From the NCBI GenBank assembly GCA_002338615.1, contig DDIS01000159.1, positions 1 through 29,561 of the forward strand: 29,561 bases of DNA, given 5' to 3'. This document shows, piece after piece, positions 1 through 8,608 of the stretch. The notes below the pieces were generated by a model. It was not told where the DNA came from and searched no databases. It saw nothing but the letters and a program-made list of their open reading frames with translations. Position 1 is the first letter of the stretch; each line of letters begins with the position of its first letter. The position numbers and the translations under genes are program-made. This stretch comes from Proteobacteria bacterium UBA1844 (GTDB taxonomy: Bacteria > Pseudomonadota > Gammaproteobacteria > Steroidobacterales > Woeseiaceae).

Positions 1-10
1 ATGCACCACG

Positions 11-394
11 TCAGAAGACATGATTGATCGCCCCGATTAACCCGCCAGCCAGCAATGCCATCGATGTGGCCATACCAATAACGAAGCCCATGCCGCGAGA
101 TGCCGGATCTTTCAGGTAGCTCGCACGGTAGATGAAGCGACCGGCGATAAAAGCCAGCCCGAGAACGGCGCCGATGCGCGCATCAACGTAAGTACCGAAC
201 AGCCAAAGCGCGGGAAGAAATACGACCAGTTGCTCCATCGTATTCTGTTGTACACGGAACGCACGCTCGAAATCCGGGTGTCCGCTGATGGCCGGCGCCT
301 TTATGCCGTGTTTACCACGCTCCTTGCCAACCAAGGCTGAGAAGACCACGAATTGCACCAACGCCAGCACTGTAACGATAGCAACGTATTCCAC
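11..394 (-). CDS. MAPEG family integral membrane protein
   Basis: Small inner-membrane protein of about 127 residues with four hydrophobic segments, matching the MAPEG (membrane-associated eicosanoid/glutathione metabolism) family. Visible family features are the FRVQQNTMEQLVVFLPALW stretch after the first helix and the later RFIYRASYLKDPASRGMGF stretch. I chose a GTG start at 392-394 because AAGGAGGA (401-408) lies 6 nt upstream. The longer reading from an ATG at 418 would put that ribosome site inside the gene. Bacterial MAPEG proteins are often annotated as glutathione-S-transferase-like, but the substrate cannot be told from sequence. The stop lies 10 bases from the window edge, so the gene is complete. 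It follows the unknown-protein pair at 485-2238 on the same strand and may share its transcript. Confidence 0.85.
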   Translation of the reverse strand: MEYVAIVTVLALVQFVVFSALVGKERGKHGIKAPAISGHPDFERAFRVQQNTMEQLVVFLPALWLFGTYVDARIGAVLGLAFIAGRFIYRASYLKDPASRGMGFVIGMATSMALLAGGLIGAINHVF

Positions 395-484
395 AACAGC
401 TCCTCCTTCACGAACCAATTCTTACCTGACCAACAATGTACACGCTTTTCCCGAAACTCGTATTGGCTGCGCTTATCGCACCGC

Positions 485-1555
485 TCATTGCTCAATTTGC
501 GTCTCGGCTTCGAATAACTGCTCCAGCAACCTGTGCCATTCGATGTAACGCTGCTCTACCCAGAACTCAAGTTCGGCAATGCGCTGTTCCATCGCGTCCA
601 CCTTTGGCCCCACTTCATTGTTAAATGCGATGGCGAGCTTATCCTGCTCCTGCTGGGTAATCCGATGGAACTTGTAGTTGTCGTAAATGTTTTGTATCGA
701 TTCGTAACTGCCCCGCTCCAGGTTGTCGGTCGAGGTCGCGGCCCAGCGTGCATCTTCTTTTTCGTACTCCAGCGATTTCCTGCGGTGCTCGCGCCACAGT
801 GCATAAATCGATGCAATTTCAGAATTGAGTTCTCTGAACTTGGTATCCACCGCATCGGTGAAAATGTATTCCACTCCGCGAATGCGTTGTATCCGCTCGA
901 GCATCGGATCGTTTGCGGCCGGCAGACGTTTGAGGGAAAACGTCCCGTCGCTGCCTTCGTTCAGGTACTGGCCGAAGGCCGATGGCGCAAGCCGGTTGCC
1001 GTACCGTATCAGGGAGATGTCACTGATACGCCGCAATTCCGCCGCGTCGCGTTGCCGTTGCGCGGCTTCGAGTTCAACGGCAACCTGGGCGAATACGGGC
1101 TGCTGTATGCCGGACTTGTCAGCAACCGCCCGGGTATCCGCCACCGGACCGGAAAACGCCTTGTCGAGCCATACATGGCCGCCCGCGTCCACCGCCCGGA
1201 TCTTGAGCGCCAGAACAGCACCGTCGGAGCGCAGTATGGTCCCGGTGACGAGCAGCTCCGCCGCGATATCGGGCTCCGGAACCACGCGCACCGCCCCCCA
1301 GTCGTGGCTATTTGCCAGCGTATCTCGCAGCACAAAGGGCAGAAAGCGCGCCTCCACCTGTCGTATGCGCGGAAAAATCTTGAGGTCACGAAATTGCGAC
1401 TGGTCATCTGGCACACCCGGGTCGAACACGGCAATAGACACGTTCAACGCGACTCGTGCTGATGACTTTGCGGTCGCCGGCTCATCCGCCCCGGCCGGCG
1501 AGAAACCCGTAAGCACCAACGTAAGCAGCATCGCGGCAATGCGCACTTGCCGCAT
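485..1555 (-). CDS. Exported protein of unknown function with helical C-terminal half
   Basis: 356 residues with a clear Sec signal peptide (MRQVRIAAMLLTLVLTGFSPAGA). I do not recognise a named family. The first 150 residues after the signal look alpha/beta, with a strand-rich stretch around ELLVTGTILRSDGAVLALKI. This resembles the periplasmic domains used by CsgG/TolB-N-like proteins, but that is only an impression. The C-terminal half (from about residue 215) is charged and helical, rich in E, R, Q and aromatic residues, and probably coiled-coil. The start codon sits in a TGATG junction with the stop of the upstream lipoprotein gene (one-base overlap), so the two are very likely translationally coupled and act together in the cell envelope. 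Confidence 0.75.
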   Translation of the reverse strand: MRQVRIAAMLLTLVLTGFSPAGADEPATAKSSARVALNVSIAVFDPGVPDDQSQFRDLKIFPRIRQVEARFLPFVLRDTLANSHDWGAVRVVPEPDIAAELLVTGTILRSDGAVLALKIRAVDAGGHVWLDKAFSGPVADTRAVADKSGIQQPVFAQVAVELEAAQRQRDAAELRRISDISLIRYGNRLAPSAFGQYLNEGSDGTFSLKRLPAANDPMLERIQRIRGVEYIFTDAVDTKFRELNSEIASIYALWREHRRKSLEYEKEDARWAATSTDNLERGSYESIQNIYDNYKFHRITQQEQDKLAIAFNNEVGPKVDAMEQRIAELEFWVEQRYIEWHRLLEQLFEAETQIEQ

Positions 1556-2238
1556 CAGGGTTTCACTTCGCTCGTGCTGCAGACGCGCTTCATGCTAAGC
1601 GTCTCAATGCACTCGAATGAGGATGGCAAATGCTCGAACTTTTTGTAGAAGCGACGCAGTGAAAATGGCAGGCGCGATGTTTTCGACGTGACCGTGGTAA
1701 TGACGCGCAGTTGCTGCCCGTCATCCGACTTTGTAAAGCGATGCGTCACCTGCAGACCGTCCGGCAACACCAGGTTGGATACGAGATCCTTGCCATCCCA
1801 GCCGCAGACTTCATTGCCGTACGGAGACTGGTTTGCTTTCGTGGCACCATTATAGAAACTGCAAAGCATGGCGAAATCGTCTTCGCGCTCGATGCTGATC
1901 TCGTGCTCGTCCTGGGTGATTGTAAGTACGTCCGGGCGCGTGATGAGTTCGGCCAGGCGTGCCAGTGCGACGACCGACGCCATGTCATTGGATGATGGCC
2001 CCACCATGACCGAATTGCCATTGTAGTACTGGTCCTGCGACGTGCGGCTTAGCTGGTAATAAGCCTCGCGCAGGACGGCGTTAACGTCATCGTCGCGCGC
2101 GTAGTTCCTCTCCCAGGAACCGCTGAGGTCGCTCGGCAGGGGCCCATCGAAATACCGCATTTCCTCTTTGATCACGGGCGCCGTGGTACAGGCGCAGACG
2201 CACAGGGTGACAGTCAATATGACAGAGATACGCAGCAT
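1555..2238 (-). CDS. Putative lipoprotein of unknown function
   Basis: 227 residues. The N-terminus MLRISVILTVTLCVCAC is a lipoprotein signal peptide with a lipobox-like LCVCAC, so the mature protein probably starts at a lipid-modified Cys near residue 17. The rest is soluble and mixed alpha/beta, with no family I can name. An internal stretch (YARDDDVNAVLREAYYQL) and a C-terminal region with two cysteines are visible. The gene is directly upstream of, and overlaps by one base, the exported protein at 485-1555. That pairing is the main functional clue and suggests a two-component envelope module. No strong Shine-Dalgarno is seen before this start. Confidence 0.75.
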   Translation of the reverse strand: MLRISVILTVTLCVCACTTAPVIKEEMRYFDGPLPSDLSGSWERNYARDDDVNAVLREAYYQLSRTSQDQYYNGNSVMVGPSSNDMASVVALARLAELITRPDVLTITQDEHEISIEREDDFAMLCSFYNGATKANQSPYGNEVCGWDGKDLVSNLVLPDGLQVTHRFTKSDDGQQLRVITTVTSKTSRLPFSLRRFYKKFEHLPSSFECIETLSMKRVCSTSEVKP

Positions 2239-2259
2239 GGCTTATGAAGTTTCGGTCCT

Positions 2260-2282
2260 GGGCGCTTTTTGATCAAGCGCCC
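2260..2282 (-). terminator. Hairpin between the DUF305/propeller gene and the lipoprotein gene
   Basis: Perfect inverted repeat GGGCGCTT / AAGCGCCC (8 bp) around a 7-nt loop, in the 60-bp gap downstream of the stop at 2299. It is placed where a terminator of the upstream gene would lie, but no T-run follows on the minus strand. It may be a weak or factor-dependent terminator, or an mRNA processing site. Confidence 0.4.
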
Positions 2283-2298
2283 GGCCCCGACTCGCTTG

Positions 2299-4731
2299 TC
2301 ACAATTTCGCCGAGATCCCCATCAGTGTATCGGCCAGGGCTGCGCGCCGCTTCGTGGTGGTTGCATCGCCCTTCCCCTTTGTGACCTCTCTTGACAAGGC
2401 TTCGAGCTTTCTTGCGAGCGCCTTATCGCGGGTTCCCGTGCCAATCTGGGATTCCGACTTGTCGAGCGCGGCCTCGAGCTCCGAGATTAACGATGCCGCA
2501 AGGCCATCGCTACGCTGGAGCTGGTCGAGGTAGGCGCGTGCCACTACCGGATCGGCCGGCCAGCTCACTGGAAATTGTTGCTGCGGGTTGAATACGCCAC
2601 CCTGGTCCGCGAGCGTGGCAGCCGCGATCTCGTTTTCAGACAGGTATTCGCTAGGCAGCAACGCCAGCACGTCCAGGCCGCGTGCAATCTCGGTACCGTA
2701 GATCTTGCCGTTGTACCAGTAGGTCGACCAGTAACCGCCCAGAATCAGGTGCTCCGCATCGATCGGCCCGCGGTCGAAATAGGCGATCTCGAAAGGCTTC
2801 TCCGAGTCCGTGAAATCGATCACCGATACGCCACCCTGGTACCAGGCCTGCACAAAAATATCCCGGCCCGGGACCGGCACGATAGAACCGTTGTGCGCGA
2901 CACAGTTCTCTTGCTCAAGCTGCGGCGCCGGCAACTTGAAATGGCCACGATATTTGAGCTTGCCATCGACGATGTCGTAGATGGCGTCCGCACCCCAGGT
3001 CAAAGGGTCGTAAGCACGGCAGCGTGGCCGACTGCCACCCCCCCACTCGTCCGTGAACATCACCTTGTTGCCGTCGTTGCTGAACGTCGCCGAATGCCAG
3101 TAAGCAAACCCCGCATCGACCACGGCGTCCATGCGCTTTGGATTCAATGGATCGGAAATATCGAATAGGATGCCGTTACCCGAGCACGCACCGGCGGCAA
3201 TGCCGCGCTCCGGAAAAACCGTGATGTCGTGGCATTGATCGGTTTGCGAGGTCTCCTGGGTTTCCTCACCGTGGTCACCCCCACGCCACAGGCCAGCGAG
3301 CGTACCGTCCTCAGGATCGGCGAACACGGCCGGGCTGCTCACGATGCGCGCCTTGCCCGGATCTTTGACCGGGATTTCAATAACGTCGATACGAAACAGC
3401 GCGGTACGGTCATCGCCCGGCTTTTCATCGACGCAGCCCGCGAGCTCCTCCCCTTTGCGCACGCTGGAAGTGCCGGAGTTGTAAACAATGATCTTGCCGT
3501 CTTTGCCGGGCCCTTTCACGACCGAATGCGTATGCGAGCCGCGACAGGTTTGCACCGCGCCTACCTGCTTTGGCCGCGTCAGGTCGCTAATATCAAAAAT
3601 GCGCAGGCCACGAAAGCGTTCCTTGCTGATGTCTTCGTTGATGCCCTGCAGGCCACAGTCAATGCGCCCGCGGGTCTGTTCCACGGACATGATGAGCAGA
3701 TCGTCGACGACGGAGACGTCGCCTTGTCCTCCCGGACAAACGACGGAACTCACCTGCTGCGGCAGACCATTCGCATCCAGTCGGTAGATGTTGAACCCGT
3801 GATAACTACCGGCCACCATCACATCGCCTGAAAACGCCATGTCCGTGTTGGCAAAACTCAACAGTGGATAGCGTTCGTCCTCTTCATCCTTTTCGGTCTT
3901 AACCTTTTTATCATCTGCATCAGCGTCGTCCTTTTCTGGATTCACGGGCGGTAAACCGGCAGGATTCTTCGGATCATAAAAACCTGGCGGCTTTTGCAGA
4001 GAGCCCACCATTTTCAGGTTAAGTATTGCCTCGCCCGCGTTATCGAAGCCAGCTGAAAGGCCGGCGCGCGGATCGGGCGACAGGCTGATCAGAAGCGCGT
4101 GCATGCGCTCGATCTCGGTCGTCTGGCTATTGGTCACGTCGTTTGTGAATTCGAACAACACGGGGTCGTATGCGGTACCCGGAAGTTCCAGCAGGTTCTC
4201 GACCATTTTCACCGCACCTTCGTGGTGTGGAATCATCAGTTCCAGGAACATGAGGTCGAATTCGGTGCCGTCGAGCGATGCCAGCTCCGTCATTTGTTCG
4301 GGTGTGGCCATGCCGGCCATCTTGTGGCTCGTATGCATCGCATCGTGTGCGGTCGGTTGCGGCACCTTTTCGCCGCGTTGCCGCAACCACTGCTGCATGA
4401 ACTCGATCTCGTCATGTTGCGAGGCATTGATGCGACCGGCGACATCGACAAGTTCCGGCCGATTGGTGCGATCGGCCACCAGCGCTGCCATCTGCAGCGC
4501 CTGGTTGTGGTGCGGGATCATGTCCTGCATAAACTGCACGTCGGCCGGCGAATAGCTCGAATCTGCGATCTCGATGGCCTCTTCGGCGGTCAGTTCGCGC
4601 ACCGATTCGCCCGGAGCGCCCGGTTGAATGATGGGGACCTCGGCCAGCGTAACGTTGACAAGGCACAACAAAAACGCAGCGATTGATGCGCGCTGGTACA
4701 GCTGAATCAGGGTGGGGACGGAAATATCCAT
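2299..4731 (-). CDS. Exported two-domain protein: tandem DUF305 fused to LVIVD-type beta-propeller
   Basis: 810 residues. A signal peptide occupies roughly residues 1-30 (ASIAAFLLCLVNVTLA). Two DUF305 domains follow. The first has FMQDMIPHHNQALQMA (MIPHH at 71-75) with a partner helix QHDEIEFMQ at 105-113. The second has FLELMIPHHEGAVKM (MIPHH at 166-170) with QTTEIERMH at 203-211. The Met/His motifs are typical of DUF305, and a cyanobacterial member, CopM, binds copper. A K/D/E-rich linker (about 266-287) leads to a beta-propeller of about 500 residues with LVIVD-like blades such as GLRIFDISDLTRPKQVG, GILFDISDPLNPKRM and VSVIDFTDSEKPFEIAYF. The start follows AAGGAG by 8 nt. It is probably periplasmic or extracellular, and metal handling is a family-based inference. 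It is transcribed divergently from pyc. Confidence 0.85.
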   Translation of the reverse strand: MDISVPTLIQLYQRASIAAFLLCLVNVTLAEVPIIQPGAPGESVRELTAEEAIEIADSSYSPADVQFMQDMIPHHNQALQMAALVADRTNRPELVDVAGRINASQHDEIEFMQQWLRQRGEKVPQPTAHDAMHTSHKMAGMATPEQMTELASLDGTEFDLMFLELMIPHHEGAVKMVENLLELPGTAYDPVLFEFTNDVTNSQTTEIERMHALLISLSPDPRAGLSAGFDNAGEAILNLKMVGSLQKPPGFYDPKNPAGLPPVNPEKDDADADDKKVKTEKDEEDERYPLLSFANTDMAFSGDVMVAGSYHGFNIYRLDANGLPQQVSSVVCPGGQGDVSVVDDLLIMSVEQTRGRIDCGLQGINEDISKERFRGLRIFDISDLTRPKQVGAVQTCRGSHTHSVVKGPGKDGKIIVYNSGTSSVRKGEELAGCVDEKPGDDRTALFRIDVIEIPVKDPGKARIVSSPAVFADPEDGTLAGLWRGGDHGEETQETSQTDQCHDITVFPERGIAAGACSGNGILFDISDPLNPKRMDAVVDAGFAYWHSATFSNDGNKVMFTDEWGGGSRPRCRAYDPLTWGADAIYDIVDGKLKYRGHFKLPAPQLEQENCVAHNGSIVPVPGRDIFVQAWYQGGVSVIDFTDSEKPFEIAYFDRGPIDAEHLILGGYWSTYWYNGKIYGTEIARGLDVLALLPSEYLSENEIAAATLADQGGVFNPQQQFPVSWPADPVVARAYLDQLQRSDGLAASLISELEAALDKSESQIGTGTRDKALARKLEALSREVTKGKGDATTTKRRAALADTLMGISAKL

Positions 4732-4868
4732 CGGACTCGCTCCTTATGCTTTATTCTTGTACCGCGCTCGCCGGGCGGTTCGTATGGCGCAATCTAGCAA
4801 AAAAAACCCCGGCGGGCGCGTGCAACACTAAAATTAAGGGATGAGACATGAGACCAGAGAATTTCCAT

Positions 4869-4925
4869 ATGACTGAACGCCAGCAAGATCTGCAGCTATC
4901 GCAGCGGACCGCGACCGGACCATGA
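4869..4925 (+). CDS. Possible 18-codon leader ORF overlapping the pyc start
   Basis: An ATG at 4869 opens an 18-residue frame (MTERQQDLQLSQRTATGP) whose TGA overlaps the pyc ATG in an ATGA junction. pyc itself has no visible Shine-Dalgarno, so reinitiation from this leader is conceivable. The leader also lacks a good ribosome site, and a frame this short can arise by chance. Confidence 0.25.
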   Translation: MTERQQDLQLSQRTATGP

Positions 4926-7900
4926 ATCGTATCCTGGTCGCAAATCGCGGTGAAATCGCCATACGCGTCATGCGTGCTGCCAGCGAACTCGGTATGCGCA
5001 CGATTGCCATTTATTCCACGGAAGATCGATTTTCGCTGCATAGGAGCAAGGCCGATGAAGCCTACCTGGTCGGCCAGGATAAAGGCCCGATCGATGCCTA
5101 CCTCGATATAGAAGACATCATTCGCGTCGCGCTTGAGCATAAAGTCGATGCCATCCACCCTGGTTACGGCTTTCTGTCCGAGAACCCGGATTTCGCCGAA
5201 GCCTGCGAAGTCGCGGGCATAAGGTTCATTGGCCCAACGCCTGCAAGCATGCGCTTGCTCGGCAATAAGGTGTCTGCTCGCGCACTTGCGGAACGCGCCG
5301 GTGTGCCGGTCATGCCCGCAAGCAGTGTCTTGCCGCGCTCGGTCGATGCGATTGCTGAAATCGCGAGTGCCGTTGGCTTTCCGGTCATGCTTAAAGCCAG
5401 CTGGGGCGGCGGCGGTCGCGGCATGCGGGTGGTCCGCGATCTTAAGCAGTTGACGGAGGTATTACCGCTTGCACAACGCGAGGCGAAATCCGCCTTCGGA
5501 AATGACGATGTTTATCTTGAAAAGCTGGTGGGCAATGCGCGTCATATTGAAATACAAGTGCTCGGTGACAGTGCCGGCAACCTTGTGCACCTGTATGAGC
5601 GCGACTGCTCAGTACAACGCCGCAACCAGAAAATTATTGAACGCGCTCCTGCCGTCTTCCTGACAGACGCGCAACGCAAGGGCATTTGCGACGCTGCATT
5701 GCGCATCGGCCACGCTGCCGAGTACGTGAATGCCGGCACGGTGGAATTCCTGCAGGATGCGGATACGGATGACTTCTATTTCATCGAGGTCAATCCGCGG
5801 ATCCAGGTCGAACACACGGTCACGGAAGCCGTCACGGGTATCGATATTGTCAAAGCGCAAATACGAATTGCGTTTGGCGGCCTGATTGGCAACGAATCCA
5901 GTGGCGTTCCAAAGCAGGAAGACATACGCGTCACCGGACATGCGATCCAATGCCGGGTCACGACTGAAGATCCGCAAAACGGTTTTGTGCCCGACTACGG
6001 TCGTATCCTCGCGTATCGCAGTCCGGCTGGCTTCGGCATTCGCCTCGATGCGGGCACCGCGTATTCCGGTGCCATCATTTCACGGCACTACGATTCGTTG
6101 TTGGTCAAGCTAACTTCCTGGGCACCCACGGCCAAGGAGTGCGTTGCGCGAACCCACCGAGCGCTGTGGGAGTTTCGAGTTCGCGGTGTCGTGACGAACC
6201 TGCGGTTCCTCGACCAGGTGATAACGCACCCGGCATTTGAAAACGCCAGTTACAACACGACCTTTGTTGATACGACACCGGAGCTGTTCAACTTACCGAA
6301 AAAGCGCGACCGGGCAACGCGGGTTCTGACGTTCATCGGTGAAACCATTGTGAACGGCAACCCCGAGGTGCGGGGTCGGCCGCAGCCCGCTGAGAAATCC
6401 ATACCGCGCTTGCCGCAATGGGAAACCGGCCAGGCCCCGGCGGGCACCCGGCAGCTGCTGGACGAGCTGGGCCCTGAGAAATTTTCCCGGTGGATGCTGG
6501 ACCAGAAACGAGTACTGGTAACCGACACGACCATGCGTGACGCGCATCAGTCCCTGCTCGCGACGCGTATGCGCGGTGCCGACATGTTCAGGATTGCGCC
6601 ACATTACGCCACTCATGCCGCAGAACTTTTTTCCGTTGAATGCTGGGGTGGCGCGACCTTCGATGTGGCGATGCGCTTCCTGCTCGAAGATCCCTGGGAG
6701 CGGCTCGCACAACTTCGCGATGCCATGCCGAATCTGCTGTTGCAAATGCTCCTGCGCGGCTCCAACGCGGTTGGCTACACGAATTACCCCGATAACGTCG
6801 TGCGGTACTTTGTGCAGCGGGCGGCGGCTAGCGGTGTCGACCTGTTTCGTGTATTCGATTCGCTCAACTGGGTGGAGAACATGCGCGTGGCAATCGATGC
6901 CGTTCGCGAATCGGGACGCTTGTGCGAGGCAGCCATTTGTTACACCGGCAACCTGTCCGACCCGCAAGAAAAAAAGTACACGCTGGACTACTACCTGGAG
7001 CTCGCAGGCGAGCTGAAAGCCGCCGGCGCACATATTCTCGGCGTCAAGGACATGGCCGGCCTGTGCCAACCGAACGCGGCGCACACGCTCGTTGCCGCGT
7101 TGAAGCGTGAAATTGGCTTGCCTGTCCACTTCCACACCCATGACACGAGCGGGATTTCTGCCGCATCGGTACTCGCGGCAGTCGCTGCCGGCGCCGACGC
7201 GGTCGATGCCGCGATGGATTCCATGAGCGGGCTGACATCGCAACCGAACCTGGGTTCTATTGTAGAAGCGCTGCGCCATACCGACCGTGACACGGGCTTG
7301 CAATCGGATGCGCTGCGAACCTTGTCAGCGTACTGGGAACAGGTACGCAGCGGCTACTCGGGGTTCGAATCCGACATCCGGTCCGGCACGTCGGAAATCT
7401 ATGTACATGGAATGCCGGGCGGGCAATACACGAACCTGCGCGAACAGGCACGTGCGCTGGGTATCAAGGCTCATCGCTGGCCGGAAGTGGCCGCCACTTA
7501 CAATACCGTCAACGACATGTTTGGTGACATAGTGAAAGTGACGCCGACGTCCAAGGTTGTTGGCGACATGGCGTTGCTGATGCTGACCAGTGGCTTGACC
7601 CGCGAGCAAGTCGAGGACCCTGATGTTGAGGTTTCCTTCCCGAATTCGGTTGTGCAGCTTTTCCACGGGGAACTTGGCCAGCCGGTCGGCGGCTTTCCGG
7701 AAAAGTTGCAGCGAAAAGTCCTGAACGGCGCATCGATGCTGCAGGAACGACCTGGCGTAGCGCTTGAAGCAGTTGACCTCGACGCGAGCCGCAAGGCTGT
7801 CGAGAGCGAAATCGGTCGGGCGGTAACGGATAATCAACTCGCGTCCTACCTGATGTATCCGCAGGTGTTCTGTGACTACGCAGCCAAGCGAGCGGCCTAC

Positions 7901-8356
7901 GGTGACCTCGCAATTCTGCCAACCCACGTGTTTTTCTTCGGCCTGAATACCGGTGAAGAAATTTCGGTTGATATCGAACGCGGCAAGTCGTTGATAATCC
8001 GCTTTGTAGCACTGAGCGATGCGCATGATGATGGTTACCGGACCGTATTTTTCGAACTGAATGGCGAGCCGCGTTCCGTGCGAATACGTGATCAGTCCAA
8101 AACGCCGTCGCGACCTGCACCACGGCAGGCCGAGGTCGGCAACGCAAGACAAATAGGCGCGCCGATGCCGGGCAAGGTGATCACCGTATCCGTCAAACCC
8201 GGTGACAAGATTGAACGAGGTACCGTTCTCCTGACGCTCGAGGCCATGAAAATGGAAACGACTGTGCGCGCCGATTCAGCAGGAACTATCGACGAAGTTT
8301 TGGCCGAACCCGGTGCGGAGGTCGACGCAAAAGAGTTGCTGGTAACGCTGGCGTAA
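4922..8356 (+). CDS. pyc: Pyruvate carboxylase, single-chain form
   Basis: 1144 residues, full length for single-polypeptide pyruvate carboxylase (ATP + bicarbonate + pyruvate to oxaloacetate, an anaplerotic step in the cytoplasm). The order is biotin carboxylase (about 1-450), carboxyltransferase (about 530-800), PYC/OADA connecting region, then biotinyl carrier (about 1075-1144). Visible motifs are the N-terminus MNRILVANRGEIAIRVMRA, the ATP-grasp glycine loop KASWGGGGRGMRVV near 158, FIEVNPRIQVEHTVTE near 286, TDTTMRDAHQSLLATRMR with metal-site Asp at 535, GVKDMAGL with the carboxyltransferase Lys at 709, and EAMKMET with the biotinylated Lys at 1110. The start is fixed by the conserved N-terminus despite no clear ribosome site. 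Many gammaproteobacteria use a two-subunit enzyme or PEP carboxylase instead. It ends against a REP cluster, convergent with ggt. Confidence 0.97.
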   Translation: MNRILVANRGEIAIRVMRAASELGMRTIAIYSTEDRFSLHRSKADEAYLVGQDKGPIDAYLDIEDIIRVALEHKVDAIHPGYGFLSENPDFAEACEVAGIRFIGPTPASMRLLGNKVSARALAERAGVPVMPASSVLPRSVDAIAEIASAVGFPVMLKASWGGGGRGMRVVRDLKQLTEVLPLAQREAKSAFGNDDVYLEKLVGNARHIEIQVLGDSAGNLVHLYERDCSVQRRNQKIIERAPAVFLTDAQRKGICDAALRIGHAAEYVNAGTVEFLQDADTDDFYFIEVNPRIQVEHTVTEAVTGIDIVKAQIRIAFGGLIGNESSGVPKQEDIRVTGHAIQCRVTTEDPQNGFVPDYGRILAYRSPAGFGIRLDAGTAYSGAIISRHYDSLLVKLTSWAPTAKECVARTHRALWEFRVRGVVTNLRFLDQVITHPAFENASYNTTFVDTTPELFNLPKKRDRATRVLTFIGETIVNGNPEVRGRPQPAEKSIPRLPQWETGQAPAGTRQLLDELGPEKFSRWMLDQKRVLVTDTTMRDAHQSLLATRMRGADMFRIAPHYATHAAELFSVECWGGATFDVAMRFLLEDPWERLAQLRDAMPNLLLQMLLRGSNAVGYTNYPDNVVRYFVQRAAASGVDLFRVFDSLNWVENMRVAIDAVRESGRLCEAAICYTGNLSDPQEKKYTLDYYLELAGELKAAGAHILGVKDMAGLCQPNAAHTLVAALKREIGLPVHFHTHDTSGISAASVLAAVAAGADAVDAAMDSMSGLTSQPNLGSIVEALRHTDRDTGLQSDALRTLSAYWEQVRSGYSGFESDIRSGTSEIYVHGMPGGQYTNLREQARALGIKAHRWPEVAATYNTVNDMFGDIVKVTPTSKVVGDMALLMLTSGLTREQVEDPDVEVSFPNSVVQLFHGELGQPVGGFPEKLQRKVLNGASMLQERPGVALEAVDLDASRKAVESEIGRAVTDNQLASYLMYPQVFCDYAAKRAAYGDLAILPTHVFFFGLNTGEEISVDIERGKSLIIRFVALSDAHDDGYRTVFFELNGEPRSVRIRDQSKTPSRPAPRQAEVGNARQIGAPMPGKVITVSVKPGDKIERGTVLLTLEAMKMETTVRADSAGTIDEVLAEPGAEVDAKELLVTLA

Positions 8357-8371
8357 TAAATTGCGGAATCG

Positions 8372-8582
8372 CCTTAAACCGTCGCGGCAAGATGCCGCTC
8401 CTACGGACGACGAGATACCTTAAACCGTCGCGGCAAGATGCCGCTCCTGCGGACGACGAGATACCTTGAACCGTCGCGGCAAGATGCCGCTCCTGCGGAC
8501 GACGAGTTATCTTGAACCGTAGGAGCGGCATCCTGCCGCGATCGTCGCAGAATCGCGCCGGGGACGGCGCTCCTACGGGCCG
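8372..8582. repeat. Cluster of five REP-type hairpins, three in 46-bp tandem
   Basis: Three near-identical 46-bp units begin at 8372, 8418 and 8464, and a fourth unit start is seen at 8510. Each carries a hairpin GCGGC-AAGAT-GCCGC (elements at 8382-8404, 8428-8450 and 8474-8496). An inverted copy follows at 8519-8541, starting GTAGGAGCGGCATC, then a divergent direct copy at 8553-8576 whose stem is GCGCC/GGCGC. Read on the appropriate strand, copies 1, 4 and 5 begin GTAG, the hallmark of REP elements mobilised by RAYT transposases. Copies 2 and 3 have GCAG. The cluster fills the gap between the convergent ends of pyc and ggt, where REP elements commonly sit. They may act as bidirectional terminators or mRNA stabilisers. 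Confidence 0.85.
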
Positions 8583-8608
8583 GGTGATGTTGCGGGGGGA
8601 ATTCCGAA

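Noticed and set aside
533..1462. Long plus-strand open frame opposite the exported unknown protein
   Set aside because: The opposite strand has a signal peptide, coupled neighbour and protein-like sequence. The plus-strand frame has none of these and is a shadow of GC-rich coding DNA.
8357..8608. CRISPR array at the 46-bp tandem repeats
   Set aside because: The spacer portions are conserved between units and the repeats are hairpins of REP type. There are only three units and no cas genes.
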